Positions 32,532 to 41,439 are shown, counted from the first letter of the stretch. The stretch is 64,000 bases of DNA from Paraburkholderia aspalathi (GCF_900116445.1 NZ_FPBH01000027.1:80565-144564); one strand, 5' to 3'. Notes: generated from the sequence alone by a model not told the origin. Numbers and translations are program-made.

Positions 32532-33656
32532 CTACTGACCGAGCAGATTTTTCAACGCGTTCCCTAATCCTTTCACTGTCTCCCCGGCGCCCTTCGCCAC
32601 ACCTTCGACGCTCACGCCCATCGCCTTCGCAAAACCGGCGCCAAGGCGCGTCATCAGACTTTCCTGCACCGAAAACTTCGGGTCGCGCAAATTCCCATCG
32701 AGTACGAAATGGAGCGTGATGTCGCCGTTGTGCGTCTTGAGCGCGGCGATGGCGGCTTTGGTCGGAATCGACATGAAGGTGTCGAGCGGGTTGTCGTTGT
32801 CGGCGAGTTGCAGATGGTGGATCGTCACCGTGCCGGGTGCATGCAGCTGGTAGTTGCGCACCGTCGAGTCGACCGTCAGGTCGACCGTGCCGCCCGTTAC
32901 TTGCGCCTTCGCGCCGGTTTTTTTCAGCAGGTACGGATCGAGCATCACGACATCGACGCCGCGCAATGTGCTGGTGGTCTGCGAATCCTTGCTGGCAATC
33001 TTGATCCACCCGCCGAACGAAACTGTGCCCGTATGCGTCGGCCCCTTGATCGAGCCGGTGACGCTGACGTTGGTCGGTTCGGAGAGCGCGGGCAGATGCA
33101 GGTGATCGACGGTCGCGTTGGCGTTGCTGACCGTGACTTTGAATGCCGGCGGACCGACTGTCATGTCGTAGAAATGGAAGTTGCCTTGTTCGAAGCTGAC
33201 GTGATCGACCAGCTTCTCGCGGGAGCCGGACGTTGCCGCGCTGCCAGCTTCGTCGTCGTTGGGGCCGTTGATCGATTGGCGCAGATTCGGCATCAGACGG
33301 ATCGCACCGTCCTTGGTTCGCAGCACGGCGATGTCGAAGCCGCGCACCACCACGCTACGAATATGCATGCGCCGCGCGAGCAGATCGCGGATATCCGGCG
33401 TGATGGTGATTTCGTCGGCGCGTAGCGGATCGCCGGCGGGCCAGTTCGGCGGCGCCTTGAGCAGAACGTTGGTGAGATGGACTGAAGTGAGGCCGACCCG
33501 GATGCTTTCGGCGCTGCCTAATGGGCCGAGCGCCGCAATGACGCGTTCCTTGACTTCGCGCTGCGCGAACTGGAGCGCGCCGACCGCGACGACGGTCAGC
33601 ACCAGCAGCACGCCACCTGCGGCGATCGCCCAGCGCTTGCCCTTCGACATCGCCAT
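32532..33656 (-). CDS. AsmA/DUF748-like inner-membrane-anchored protein
   Basis: A 374-residue protein with one N-terminal transmembrane helix (about 8-28, WAIAAGGVLLVLTVVAVGALQF) and a long periplasmic region of repeated short beta-rich blocks (VGLTSVHLTNVLLKAPPNWP; ADEITITPDIRDLLARRMHIRSVVVRGFDIAVLRTKDG). This is the AsmA/DUF748 plan, a group connected with lipid transport or envelope homeostasis, though exact activity is not established for this member. The C-terminal end is helical. AGGAGG precedes the ATG; the frame extends 72 bp upstream without support. Confidence 0.75.
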   Translation of the reverse strand: MAMSKGKRWAIAAGGVLLVLTVVAVGALQFAQREVKERVIAALGPLGSAESIRVGLTSVHLTNVLLKAPPNWPAGDPLRADEITITPDIRDLLARRMHIRSVVVRGFDIAVLRTKDGAIRLMPNLRQSINGPNDDEAGSAATSGSREKLVDHVSFEQGNFHFYDMTVGPPAFKVTVSNANATVDHLHLPALSEPTNVSVTGSIKGPTHTGTVSFGGWIKIASKDSQTTSTLRGVDVVMLDPYLLKKTGAKAQVTGGTVDLTVDSTVRNYQLHAPGTVTIHHLQLADNDNPLDTFMSIPTKAAIAALKTHNGDITLHFVLDGNLRDPKFSVQESLMTRLGAGFAKAMGVSVEGVAKGAGETVKGLGNALKNLLGQ

Positions 33657-33970
33657 GCTTGCCTCCTCGTCGCCGCGCTTGGCGCGGCGTGCGTGTGATC
33701 GGCCGGTGTGTGCACCCGGTGGATGCACAGCTATTTGATACGGCGGAGTTCCTGCATCCCGCCGGGACGACGTGTATCACGCCGTGGCACGCAAAGCGTG
33801 TGCCCTACCGCCTAGCCGGCAAAAGCACGGCAAACGCACAGCAATTCCAGCGCGCAACGGTGAGCAAAATGAACGGGCGGACGGCCGGCAAAACGGCCGG
33901 CAAAACACGCCGGCCGGGCAGTCAGCCAGGCGGTCCACGAAGCGTCAGCAAAAAACCGACCAGCAAAACA
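33657..33970. other. Intergenic region with short GC-rich repeats
   Basis: About 315 bp between two minus-strand genes. It holds a tandem 12-bp repeat and an adjacent 7-bp inverted repeat (GGCCGGC, 33895-33901, with GCCGGCC, 33909-33915), and a further CCGGCAAAAG-like stretch near 33818. No gene is supported. Confidence 0.5.
33881..33904 (+). repeat. Tandem repeat, 2 x 12 bp
   Basis: ACGGCCGGCAAA occurs twice in direct succession, followed by a third partial unit. It lies downstream of the ettA terminator. Confidence 0.8.
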
Positions 33971-33996
33971 GCCCGCTCGTCAAGCAACGAGCGGGC
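33971..33996 (-). terminator. Terminator of ettA
   Basis: A perfect 10-bp stem (GCCCGCTCGT with ACGAGCGGGC) and 6-nt loop. On the minus strand the stem is followed by TGTTTTGC and, further on, a run of six T residues. Confidence 0.8.
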
Positions 33997-34011
33997 CGCC
34001 AGGCCAGCGAT

Positions 34012-35676
34012 TTATCGCGCGATCGGCTTGTAACGCAGACGCTTCGGACGTGCAGCTTCTTCACCGAGGCGGGCACGCTTGTCCGCTTCGTATTCCTGGT
34101 AGTTGCCGTCGAAGAACGTGATTTGCGAATCGCCTTCAAACGCCAGGATGTGCGTCGCGATCCGGTCGAGGAACCAGCGATCGTGCGAGATCACCATGAC
34201 GGAGCCGGCGAATTCGAGGAGTGCGTCTTCGAGCGCGCGCAGCGTTTCGACGTCCAGGTCGTTCGACGGTTCGTCCAGCAGCAGCACGTTGCCGCCCGCG
34301 ATCAGTGTCTTCGCCAGATGCAGCCGGCCGCGCTCACCGCCCGACAGATTGCCGACGGTCTTCTGCTGATCGCCGCCCTTGAAGTTGAAGCGGCCGATGT
34401 ACGCCCGCGACGGCGTTTCGTACTTGCCGACCGTCAGCACATCCGCACCGCCGGAGATTTCTTCGAACACGGTCTTCGAGCCGTCGAGCGCGTCGCGGCT
34501 TTGATCCACGTACGCGAGCTTGACCGTCGGGCCTTGCACGATCTCGCCCGAATCCGGCTGTTCACGACCGGTCAGCATGCGGAACAGCGTCGACTTACCG
34601 GCGCCGTTCGGCCCGATGATGCCGACGATCGCGCCCGCGGGAATCTTGAAGCTGACGTCGTCGAGCAGCAGACGGTCGCCGTACGACTTGCTGACGTTCT
34701 TGAACTCGATAACTTCATTACCCAGGCGGTCGCCGACCGGGATGAAGATTTCCGAGGTCTCGTTGCGCTTCTGGTAGTCCTGGCTGTTCAGTTCCTCGAA
34801 GCGGGCGATACGCGCCTTCGACTTCGCCTGACGGCCCTTCGGGTTCTGGCGCACCCACTCCAGTTCCTTCTTGATGGCCTTCTGACGCGCCGATTCCGAC
34901 GACTCTTCCTGCTTCAGGCGCTCTTCCTTCTGGTCGAGCCAGCTGCTGTAATTGCCCTTCCAGGGGATGCCGTGGCCGCGGTCGAGTTCGAGAATCCACT
35001 CAGCGGCGTTATCGAGAAAGTAGCGATCGTGGGTGACGGCGACGACCGTGCCCGGGAAGCGCGTGAGGAATTGTTCGAGCCAGTCGACCGATTCCGCGTC
35101 CAGGTGGTTGGTCGGTTCGTCGAGCAGCAGCATGTCCGGCTTTTCGAGCAGCAGTTTGCAGAGTGCGACGCGGCGTTTTTCGCCGCCCGACAGATGCTCG
35201 ATTTTGGCGTCCCACGCCGGCAGACGCAGCGCGTCGGCGGCGATTTCGATCTGCTGTTCGGCGCTGCCGTCAGTGGTGGCCAGAATCGCTTCGTACTTGG
35301 CCTGCTCCGCGGCGAGCGCGTCGAAGTCGGCGTCCGGTTCCGCGTAGGCCGCGTAGATTTCGTCCAGTTTCTTCTGCGCGCCGAAGACGTCGCCGAGGCC
35401 TTCCTCGACCGCTTCACGCACCGTCTTGTTCGGATCGAGCTGCGGTTCCTGCGGCAGGTAGCCGATGTTCAGGTTCGGCATCGGCGTGGCTTCGCCTTCG
35501 ATGTCCTTGTCCACACCGGCCATGATGCGGATCAGTGTCGACTTGCCCGAGCCGTTCAGGCCGAGCAGGCCGATCTTCGCGCCGGGGAAAAACGACAGCG
35601 AGATGTCTTTCAGGATTTGGCGCTTGGGCGGCACGATCTTGCCGACCCGGTTCATGGTGAAGACGTATTGGGCCAT
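34012..35676 (-). CDS. ettA: Energy-dependent translational throttle protein EttA (ABC-F)
   Basis: A 554-residue ABC-F ATPase that binds the ribosomal E site and adjusts the first elongation step to the cell's ATP/ADP ratio. It has two ABC domains. The first has GLNGSGKST, LSGGEKRRVALCKLL and LLLDEPTNHLD. The second has GPNGAGKST, LSGGERGRLHLAKTL and LLLDEPSNDLD. A basic linker containing the KAIKKELEWVRQNPKGRQAKSKARI stretch joins them. The MAQYVFTMNRVGKIVPPKR opening and length match EttA among ABC-F proteins. The ATG at 35676 is clear; upstream sequence in frame is low-complexity and Arg-rich. Confidence 0.95.
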   Translation of the reverse strand: MAQYVFTMNRVGKIVPPKRQILKDISLSFFPGAKIGLLGLNGSGKSTLIRIMAGVDKDIEGEATPMPNLNIGYLPQEPQLDPNKTVREAVEEGLGDVFGAQKKLDEIYAAYAEPDADFDALAAEQAKYEAILATTDGSAEQQIEIAADALRLPAWDAKIEHLSGGEKRRVALCKLLLEKPDMLLLDEPTNHLDAESVDWLEQFLTRFPGTVVAVTHDRYFLDNAAEWILELDRGHGIPWKGNYSSWLDQKEERLKQEESSESARQKAIKKELEWVRQNPKGRQAKSKARIARFEELNSQDYQKRNETSEIFIPVGDRLGNEVIEFKNVSKSYGDRLLLDDVSFKIPAGAIVGIIGPNGAGKSTLFRMLTGREQPDSGEIVQGPTVKLAYVDQSRDALDGSKTVFEEISGGADVLTVGKYETPSRAYIGRFNFKGGDQQKTVGNLSGGERGRLHLAKTLIAGGNVLLLDEPSNDLDVETLRALEDALLEFAGSVMVISHDRWFLDRIATHILAFEGDSQITFFDGNYQEYEADKRARLGEEAARPKRLRYKPIAR

Positions 35677-35893
35677 TTGCTTGCAATAGACGTTGACGAC
35701 GCCGGCCGCGTGGGGGCGGGCGGTCGTGGGTGGATGGGTAATCGGTGTGTTGGCCGGGCAGTGCGCCCGGCGCCGGCCGGCGCGGCGTCGAGCTCGGCAT
35801 CGAACTTCGCGACGCCCCGCGCGCGGGCGGGTTGTGCAGATGGCATTGTACTTCGGGGCGGGGGTGGGGCGGCAGAGGGCGCTCCTCGCGGCG

Positions 35894-36982
35894 TCAGTTC
35901 GCGCGCCGTCCACTCGCCGGATCGAAGAAATGCAGATGCTGCGCGGGCAGCGAGACTTGCAGCGCTTCGCCAGCCGGGGGGCGGTGCGTATGCGGCAGCC
36001 GCACGGTCACGTCGTGCTTGCCCCAGCGGCCGTGCGCGAGATTGTCCGCGCCGAGCAGTTCGCAGGAATCGACGGTCAACGTGGCGTTGGATGCGTCCGC
36101 TTGACCCGGCGTCATGTGCTCGGGGCGAATGCCGAGCGTCCACTCGCGGCCCTTCGCAACTTCCCGGCCGATCGACGCCACGCCAGTAAGCGGCAGCTTC
36201 GGACCGTTACCCGCCACTTCAAACGTCAAGCCGTCGTCCGACACCCGGCCTTCCAGCAGATTCATCCCCGGCGAGCCGATGAAGCTCGCGACGAACACCG
36301 TCGCTGGCCGCTCGTAGACTTCGGTCGGCGCGCCGATCTGCTCCGCGTGACCTTTATTCATCACGATCACGCGTTGCGCGAGCGTCATCGCTTCAATCTG
36401 ATCGTGGGTGACGTACAGGCTGGTCGTGGCAAGCCGTGCATGCAGGCGCTGGATTTCGAGGCGCATCTGCACGCGCAGGCGTGCATCGAGATTGGACAGC
36501 GGCTCATCGAACAGAAACACCGCCGGCTCGCGCACGATCGCGCGGCCCATGGCGACGCGCTGTCGTTGCCCGCCGGACAACTCGCGCGGCTTGCGTGCGA
36601 GCAGGGGGCCAAGCTCGAGAATCTGCGCCGCCGCGTCCACGCGCTTCGCAATCTGCGCGCGGTCGACGCCCGCGATCTTCAACGCGTAGCCCATATTGTC
36701 GGCGACGCTCATATGCGGATACAGCGCGTAGTTCTGGAACACCATCGCGATGTTGCGATCTTTCGGTTCCAGGCGATTGACCACTTTGCCGGAGATCGAG
36801 ACGGTGCCGTCGGAGATGCCTTCGAGGCCTGCCACCATCCGCAGCAAGGTCGATTTGCCGCAACCGGACGGACCGACCATCACGACGAATTCGCCGTCCG
36901 CGACGTCCACGTCGATGCCGTGCAACACGAACTGTTTGCCGTCGTAGGTCTTTTTAACGCCTTGCAGAGTCAGTGCAGCCAT
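35894..36982 (-). CDS. ugpC: sn-Glycerol-3-phosphate ABC importer, ATP-binding subunit
   Basis: A 362-residue CUT1-type ATPase driving the UgpBAEC importer. Walker A is GPSGCGKST (about 37-45), the signature is LSGGQRQRVAMGRAI (about 134-148), and Walker B is AVFLFDEPLSNLDA. The C-terminal OB-like regulatory domain (about 235-360) contains LGIRPEHM. Related ATPases (MalK, MsmX) look similar; the flanking ugpA/E/B genes support UgpC. It is the last gene of the operon, 96 bp after ugpE. Confidence 0.93.
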   Translation of the reverse strand: MAALTLQGVKKTYDGKQFVLHGIDVDVADGEFVVMVGPSGCGKSTLLRMVAGLEGISDGTVSISGKVVNRLEPKDRNIAMVFQNYALYPHMSVADNMGYALKIAGVDRAQIAKRVDAAAQILELGPLLARKPRELSGGQRQRVAMGRAIVREPAVFLFDEPLSNLDARLRVQMRLEIQRLHARLATTSLYVTHDQIEAMTLAQRVIVMNKGHAEQIGAPTEVYERPATVFVASFIGSPGMNLLEGRVSDDGLTFEVAGNGPKLPLTGVASIGREVAKGREWTLGIRPEHMTPGQADASNATLTVDSCELLGADNLAHGRWGKHDVTVRLPHTHRPPAGEALQVSLPAQHLHFFDPASGRRAN

Positions 36983-37078
36983 GCTGTTTTAGCCTTTTCG
37001 TTGCTTGTCGCGCGTGCCACGCTTTGCGCGGTGTTCTTTTTTCATGTCCAACGCCGAAGCTCGCCCACGCTGCGCGAG

Positions 37079-37924
37079 TTACTTCTCCGAGTCCACCAGT
37101 CCGCGCACGAACCAGCGTTGCATCGTCAGCACGACGGCGAGCGGCGGCAGCATCGCAAGCAGCGTCGCGGCCATCACGAGGTGCCATTCGGTTGCGGTGT
37201 CGCCGGACGCGATCATGCTTTTGATGCCGACCACGGCCGTGGTCAGCGATTGCTGGCTCGTAATCAGGATCGGCCACAGATACTGATTCCAGCCGTAAAT
37301 GAACGTGATGACAAAGAGCGCCGCCATGTTCGTTTTCGACAGTGGCAGCACCACGTCCCAGAAGAAACGCATCGCGCCCGCACCATCGATACGCGCCGCT
37401 TCCATCAGTTCATCGGGCAGCGTCATGAAGAACTGCCTGAACAGAAACGTGGCGGTGGCCGACGCGATCAGCGGCAAGGTCAAACCGCTGTACGTATTGC
37501 CCATATGCATCGACGACACAACCTGGACGGTCGGAAAGATCCGCACTTCGACGGGCAGCATCAGCGTGATGAAGATCAGCCAGAACGACAGATTGCGAAA
37601 CGGAAAGCGGAAAAACACGATCGCGTACGCAGAGATCATCGAGATGGCGATCTTGCCGATCGAAATCACCAGCGCCATCACGAGGCTGTTGAACAGCATG
37701 CGGCCGAACGGCGCCGCCGCATTGCCGCTGCCTTGCGACCAGACCGTCGCGATGTTCTCGAACAGATGCGTACTCGGCACCAGCGACAGCGGCACGCTGA
37801 ATATCTCATGCTCGCTCATCGTCGCCGCACAAAACGCGACGTACACCGGAAACACCACCAGCACGACGCCGAGAATCAGCACCGCATGGCAGAAGAGGTC
37901 GAAACCGCGGCGGTTCTCGATCAT
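37079..37924 (-). CDS. ugpE: sn-Glycerol-3-phosphate ABC importer, permease subunit UgpE
   Basis: A 281-residue inner-membrane permease with six hydrophobic helices, identical in length to E. coli UgpE. The cytoplasmic loop that touches UgpC is EAARIDGAGAMRFFWDVVLPL (the EAA motif). The opening MIENRRGFDLFCHAVLILGV and the MSEHEIFSVPLSLVPS segment are UgpE-like. The start codon overlaps the end of ugpA by four bases (ATGA), so translation is coupled. Confidence 0.94.
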   Translation of the reverse strand: MIENRRGFDLFCHAVLILGVVLVVFPVYVAFCAATMSEHEIFSVPLSLVPSTHLFENIATVWSQGSGNAAAPFGRMLFNSLVMALVISIGKIAISMISAYAIVFFRFPFRNLSFWLIFITLMLPVEVRIFPTVQVVSSMHMGNTYSGLTLPLIASATATFLFRQFFMTLPDELMEAARIDGAGAMRFFWDVVLPLSKTNMAALFVITFIYGWNQYLWPILITSQQSLTTAVVGIKSMIASGDTATEWHLVMAATLLAMLPPLAVVLTMQRWFVRGLVDSEK

Positions 37925-38805
37925 GAGTATTGAACCCTGCGTTCGATGAAGCGGAATTGCACGACCGTCAATGCGACGACGATCACCATCAGGATGACGG
38001 ACTGCGCGCCCGAACTGCCGATGTCCAGCCCCTGGAAGCCTTCGGCGAAAATCTTGTAGATCAGCGTGCGGGTGGACTGCGCCGGACCGCCGCCGGTGGC
38101 GGCGTCGATCACCGGGAAGGTGTCGAAGAAGGCGTAGGTGATATTGATCACCAGCAGGAAGAAGCTGGTCGGCGAAAGCAATGGCAGCGCGATGCCGAAG
38201 AAGCGCCTGACCGGACCGGCGCCGTCGATGGCCGCCGCTTCGATCAGCGAACGCGGAATTGCCTGCAAGCCGGCGTAGAAGAACAGAAAGTTGTAGCTGA
38301 CCTGCTTCCACACCGAAGCCAGCACCACCAGAAACATCGCCTGGCCCGCATTCAATGCGTGATTCCACACGATGCCGTACTTGGCGAGCGCATAGGTGAC
38401 GAGGCCGATGCTCGGATTGAACAGGAACGACCACAACACGGCGGCGATCGCGGGTGCCACAGCGTACGGCCAGATCAGCAGTGTCTGATAAGCCTTGGCG
38501 CCGCGTGTCACGCGATCCGCACAGACCGCCAGCAGAAGCGAAATCACCAATCCGAACACGGTGACGAGCGCACAGAAAATCAGCGTCGTATTGAACGACG
38601 ACAGGTAAAGCGGATCGGCGAACAACTGCTTGAAATTGGCAAGCCCGACAAACTCGCTCGACGTGCCGAACGCGTCCTGACTCTGCGTGGATTGCCACAG
38701 CGCTTCGCCTGCCGGCCACAGAAAGAACAGCAGCGTGATCAGGAGTTGCGGCGCGACAAGCAGGTAGGGCAGCACGCTGGTGCCGAAGCTGGAGCGCTTT
38801 TCCAT
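37921..38805 (-). CDS. ugpA: sn-Glycerol-3-phosphate ABC importer, permease subunit UgpA
   Basis: A 294-residue inner-membrane permease with six helices that pairs with UgpE to form the channel. The EAA-loop is EAAAIDGAGPVRRFFGIALPLL. The N-terminus MEKRSSFGTSVLPYLLVAPQLLITLLFFLWPAGEALWQS matches the family. It lies 75 bp after ugpB and overlaps ugpE by four bases. Confidence 0.94.
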   Translation of the reverse strand: MEKRSSFGTSVLPYLLVAPQLLITLLFFLWPAGEALWQSTQSQDAFGTSSEFVGLANFKQLFADPLYLSSFNTTLIFCALVTVFGLVISLLLAVCADRVTRGAKAYQTLLIWPYAVAPAIAAVLWSFLFNPSIGLVTYALAKYGIVWNHALNAGQAMFLVVLASVWKQVSYNFLFFYAGLQAIPRSLIEAAAIDGAGPVRRFFGIALPLLSPTSFFLLVINITYAFFDTFPVIDAATGGGPAQSTRTLIYKIFAEGFQGLDIGSSGAQSVILMVIVVALTVVQFRFIERRVQYS

Positions 38806-38880
38806 TGAGAATTCCCGAGGTTCTTCTACAACGACAGGTTTCGGTGCGAATGCACCGAAACCTTGCCGGCTGGTGCCTGG

Positions 38881-40206
38881 TTAGTTACCGGCTTTCTCAA
38901 AGCGGCGCAGCAACTCGTCGCCACGCGACACCGACGAATCGAGTGCCTGTTGCGGCGTCTTCTTGTCCGCCCAAACCTGTTCGAGTTCCTCGTCGATCAC
39001 GGTGCGGATCTGCGGCATGTTGCCCAGACGCAAGCCCTTCGTGTACGGCAGGGGCGGTTTATTAAGCATCTGCTTGATCGCGGTATCGCTGCCCGGATTC
39101 TTCTCGTAGAAGCCTTGCTGCTGGGTCAACTGATACGCGGCGGTCGTGACCGGCAGGTAGCCGGTGTCCTGATGCCACTTCGCGGCAACCGGCGCCGATG
39201 ACAGATAAGACATGAACTTCGCCACGCCCTTGTACACCGCCGGATCTTTACCCGACAGCACCCACAGGCTCGCCCCGCCGATGATCGCGTTCTGCGGCGC
39301 GCCCTTCACGCTGGCGTCGTACGGCATCATGCCGGTGCCAAAATTAAACTTCGCGTACTTCTTGATCGTGGCAAGCGAGCCCGACGAGTTCGTGATGATC
39401 CCGCAGTCACCGCTATAGAACTTCGACACCGGTTCGTCCTTACGGCCGACGTACGTGAAGGTGCCTTCCTTCTGCATGTTCTGCAGGAACTGGATGTGCG
39501 CGACCTGCAGCGGCTTGTTGAATTCGAGCTGCGCGTCGGCGCCGTCGAACCCGTTGTTCTTCGACGCGAATGGCGCGCCATGCCAGGCGCTATAGTTTTC
39601 GAGCTGAATCCAGCTCTGCCAGCCCGACGAATAACCGCACGCCATGCCCGATGCCTTCAGCTTCTGTGCGTCCACCTGCAATTCGGCCCAGGTCTTCGGC
39701 GGCTGATTCGGATCGAGTCCGGCTTTCTTGAACGCGTCCTTGTTGTAGTACAACACCGGCGTCGAGCTGTTGAACGGCATCGAGATCAGTTCGCCGGTCT
39801 TGGAGTCGCTGTAATAGCTGGCGATGGTCGGCACGAAGGCCTTTTCGTCGAGCGGTACGCCCGCTTGCTTGAACACTTCCGAGACCGGAATCACGGCTTT
39901 CTTCGCCTGCATCATTGTCGCGGTGCCGACTTCGTACACCTGCAGAATGGCCGGCGCGCTGCCGCTGCGATAAGCCGCGATGCCGGCGGCGAGCGTCTGG
40001 TCGTAGCTGCCCTTGAACACCGGTACGATCTTGTAGTCGCTTTGCGACGCGTTGAACGCATTGGCGATGTCGTTCAGACGCTCGCCGAGGGCGGCTTCCA
40101 TGGCGTGCCAGAACTGGATCTCAGTGGCGGCTTGGGCTGCCTGGCTAATGCCGAGGCTCAACACGGCGGCAACGGAAAGTGAACGGAATAACGGCTTGCA
40201 ACGCAT
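38881..40206 (-). CDS. ugpB: sn-Glycerol-3-phosphate ABC importer, periplasmic binding protein
   Basis: A 441-residue solute-binding protein for glycerol-3-phosphate and its diesters. A signal peptide covers about residues 1-26 (SLGISQAAQA). The mature opening ATEIQFWHAMEAALGERLNDIANAFNASQSDYKIVPVFKGSYDQT is typical of UgpB, with the ligand-binding GSYDQT-type segment and W/Y residues later. It heads the operon ugpB-A-E-C. Its leader carries a strong hairpin 7 nt before the AGGAG, shared with the APC permease gene, and a Pho-box-like repeat lies farther upstream. Confidence 0.94.
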   Translation of the reverse strand: MRCKPLFRSLSVAAVLSLGISQAAQAATEIQFWHAMEAALGERLNDIANAFNASQSDYKIVPVFKGSYDQTLAAGIAAYRSGSAPAILQVYEVGTATMMQAKKAVIPVSEVFKQAGVPLDEKAFVPTIASYYSDSKTGELISMPFNSSTPVLYYNKDAFKKAGLDPNQPPKTWAELQVDAQKLKASGMACGYSSGWQSWIQLENYSAWHGAPFASKNNGFDGADAQLEFNKPLQVAHIQFLQNMQKEGTFTYVGRKDEPVSKFYSGDCGIITNSSGSLATIKKYAKFNFGTGMMPYDASVKGAPQNAIIGGASLWVLSGKDPAVYKGVAKFMSYLSSAPVAAKWHQDTGYLPVTTAAYQLTQQQGFYEKNPGSDTAIKQMLNKPPLPYTKGLRLGNMPQIRTVIDEELEQVWADKKTPQQALDSSVSRGDELLRRFEKAGN

Positions 40207-40214
40207 CGATTTGA

Positions 40215-40270
40215 TCTCCTTTGTCGACCGGAGTTAGCGCTTTAGCGCTTACTCCGGTCCCATGCAATTG
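40215..40270 (-). promoter_or_regulatory. Structured 5' leader of ugpB, homologous to the APC permease leader
   Basis: Reading the minus strand: TTGCATGGGACCGG, then CCGGAGTAAGCGC-TAAA-GCGCTAACTCCGG, TCGACA and AGGAGA. The arms give 12 base pairs with one A-A mismatch and a UAAA loop. The Shine-Dalgarno starts 7 nt after the stem. The first TTGCATGGGACCGG, the arms and TCGACA-AGGAGA are shared with the leader at 21504-21609. Confidence 0.65.
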
Positions 40271-40322
40271 ATTGCTGACGGAACGGGCGCGGATGGGAAT
40301 CGCGCGATTCTATTTGTGTTCG

Positions 40323-40340
40323 ATGACAGTCCGGCGTCAG
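40323..40340 (-). promoter_or_regulatory. Possible Pho box upstream of ugpB
   Basis: On the minus strand CTGACGC-CGGA-CTGTCAT: two 7-bp half-sites at the 11-bp spacing of PhoB sites, the second a perfect CTGTCAT and the first degenerate. The ugp operon is PhoB-controlled in E. coli. A weaker CTGTCAC-GAAA-CGGAAAC lies at 40396-40413 on the plus strand, facing the GDPD-like gene. Confidence 0.45.
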
Positions 40341-40454
40341 TCGCCTGGCGGAAGCCCGCTTTCGAGAGGCGTCGACTGCCGCAATTTAACATCGGCTGTC
40401 ACGAAACGGAAACAATGCACGGTTGATCAGCGTGCTTATTAATCAGGATTCCAG

Positions 40455-41435
40455 ATGCAGAGTTCAGTACGATTGGCGGTTTTCGGCTCGATGGCGAGTC
40501 TCATCCTGCTCGCGGGATGTGCACTGACGCCCACCACCACGAATGACGGGCAGTCGACGGTGACCTCGTTGCCGAAGGTCATCGCGCATCGCGGCGGCAC
40601 GGGCGACGCGCCCGAAAACACGCTCGAAGCGATTCGCCTGTCGATCGCCCATCATGCCGACGCAATGTGGCTCACGGTTCAGTTGAGTAAGGACGGCGTG
40701 CCGATGTTGTACCGGCCGGCCGATTTGTCGGCGTTGACCGACACGAAGGGGCCGGTGTCCGCCTTCACGGCGGCAGAACTCGCGCGTGTGAACGCCGGCT
40801 GGAGTTTTCGCCGCGGCGCCACATATCCCTATCGCGATCACCCGCTCGGTATTCCGACGCTGCGCGAAGCGTTGCGCACCATCCCGCCGGCCATGCCGAT
40901 CATCCTGGATATGAAGGCACTGCCGGCTGCACCCCAGGCTCAGGCGGTGGCGCAAGTGCTCACCGAAGAAAGCGCGTGGTCGCGCGTGACGATTTATTCG
41001 ACCGAGGCGGACTATCAACAGAGCTTTGCGGCCTATTCGCAGGCCAGACTGTTCGAGTCGCGGGACACGACACGGGCGCGGCTTGTACGCGTACTGCTCA
41101 ACCAGGGCTGTGTGGACGCACCGGCTGAACACACCGCCGCAGCATTCGAATTGCACCGGCAGATGACGGTGGTGGAAAAATTCTCGCTCGGCGAGGGGCG
41201 CTCGGAAGTGCAGGCAAGCTTGTGGACGCCCGCGACGGTCGCGTGTTTCCGGCGGAAGCCCGACGTGCGGATCGTCGCGATCGCGGTGAACGACGCGGAC
41301 GATTATCGGGCGGCGGCGTGTCTGGGGATCGATGCGGTGCTGGTCGATTCGCCGCTGCAAATGGCGGCGGTCAAGGCAAATATGGCTACGCCGCTGCGGT
41401 GTGAGGCGCGGAAGGGCGCGCAGAGCGGGCAATAA
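40455..41435 (+). CDS. GDPD-like lipoprotein lacking catalytic residues
   Basis: A 326-residue outer-envelope lipoprotein: signal peptide and lipobox LLAGC with C22. The fold is glycerophosphodiester phosphodiesterase-like, with AHRGG (H45, R46) and PENT (E54). Where active enzymes have E-x-D and a second catalytic His, this protein has W72-L-T74 and R87 (in DAMWLTVQLSKDGVPMLYRPADL); the later metal Glu is D152 (ILDMK). The metal-binding and acid/base residues are therefore mostly lost. It diverges from ugpBAEC, which imports the products of GDPD. A binding or structural role, or a different chemistry, seems more likely than phosphodiester hydrolysis. Confidence 0.8.
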   Translation: MQSSVRLAVFGSMASLILLAGCALTPTTTNDGQSTVTSLPKVIAHRGGTGDAPENTLEAIRLSIAHHADAMWLTVQLSKDGVPMLYRPADLSALTDTKGPVSAFTAAELARVNAGWSFRRGATYPYRDHPLGIPTLREALRTIPPAMPIILDMKALPAAPQAQAVAQVLTEESAWSRVTIYSTEADYQQSFAAYSQARLFESRDTTRARLVRVLLNQGCVDAPAEHTAAAFELHRQMTVVEKFSLGEGRSEVQASLWTPATVACFRRKPDVRIVAIAVNDADDYRAAACLGIDAVLVDSPLQMAAVKANMATPLRCEARKGAQSGQ

Positions 41436-41439
41436 AAAA

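Noticed and set aside
33772..36189. 805-codon plus-strand open frame opposite ettA and the end of ugpC
   Set aside because: Arg/Val/Asp-rich antisense shadow with no domain; the minus-strand genes carry all ABC motifs.
35693..37933. 746-codon plus-strand open frame opposite ugpC and ugpE
   Set aside because: Antisense shadow with His/Arg-rich composition; ugpC and ugpE are unambiguous.
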